From Phormidesmis priestleyi BC1401 (GTDB taxonomy: Bacteria; Cyanobacteriota; Cyanobacteriia; Leptolyngbyales; Leptolyngbyaceae): a stretch of 64,000 nt of DNA. Every line of letters starts with the position of its first letter. Position 1 is the first letter of the stretch. The notes under the pieces were generated by a model. It had not been told where the DNA came from, made no database searches, and worked only from the letters and a program-made list of their open reading frames with translations. A program made the translations under genes and the position numbers. This document shows positions 63,968 to 64,000 of this stretch, piece after piece. The stretch spans positions 62,001-126,000 of the forward strand of contig NZ_LXYR01000002.1 in NCBI RefSeq assembly GCF_001650195.1, given 5' to 3'.

Positions 63968-64000
63968 GTCTATTCCTTTCGCATCTCGGTCGGATGCTCT

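Overview
The window is chromosomal DNA of a cyanobacterium. Evidence: the cyanobacterial F0F1 operon order with a duplicated b subunit (b and b'), a high-light-inducible protein, the aldehyde-deformylating oxygenase / acyl-ACP reductase pair of cyanobacterial alkane synthesis, SbtA/SbtB, a tocopherol-cyclase-like protein, a PucC/BCD-type pigment-protein transporter, an omega-3 acyl-lipid desaturase, and many HIP1-type GCGATCGC sites. Gene content and repeat style suggest a filamentous Leptolyngbya-like organism, but that placement is a guess.

Layout. 1-4768: ATP synthase operon on the minus strand (atp1, a, c, b', b, delta, alpha; alpha runs off the window). 4971-13370: mixed housekeeping genes (Uma2, methyltransferase, Hlip, asnS, small conserved proteins, SAM hydroxide adenosyltransferase, inositol phosphatase-like, PadR regulator). 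13457-16548: a devBCA-type exporter that looks damaged: devC is frameshifted and devA has lost the first Walker A glycine. 16560-24967: MAPEG, BCD transporter, aldo/keto reductase, receiver protein, DEAD-box helicase, rimO, HlyD-type adaptor. 25081-34314: small conserved genes, a cupin pseudogene, an orphan RNA polymerase alpha-CTD-like protein, an FHA protein, the alkane pair, an ABC sugar permease, DUF4112. 34438-35382: a transposon graveyard (IS1 and IS3 remnants, a Uma2 gene split by a 91-bp TA-flanked element). 35421-39325: lpxD, rlmD, desaturase. 39343-41695: an orphan antitoxin with a truncated toxin, then a three-gene cassette without HIP1 sites (tandem Phd-like, winged-helix-like, PD-(D/E)XK nuclease). 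41895-46771: uvrC, a three-level nest of repeat elements, a receiver protein, DUF4340. 47098-53165: ABC-F ATPase, a tandem leader-peptide attenuator region, DAHP synthase, glgC, gcvT. 53412-63967: tRNA-Arg(CCU) split by a group I intron, sbtAB, tocopherol cyclase, aspS, a toxin-antitoxin cluster, a 21/42-bp minisatellite, a C39-like membrane protein, Uma2, crcB, tRNA-His, a pentapeptide protein.

The strongest discovery candidate is the 49.19-49.45 kb leader in front of DAHP synthase. It holds two short ORFs rich in Phe and Trp codons (the first has four consecutive Phe codons then Trp), each followed by an intrinsic terminator. In the first, a 9+6-bp alternative stem overlaps the terminator's 5' arm. 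This is the architecture of ribosome-mediated attenuation, in tandem, on a DAHP synthase that carries no obvious allosteric domain. The second candidate is the horizontally acquired-looking cassette at 39.9-41.7 kb.
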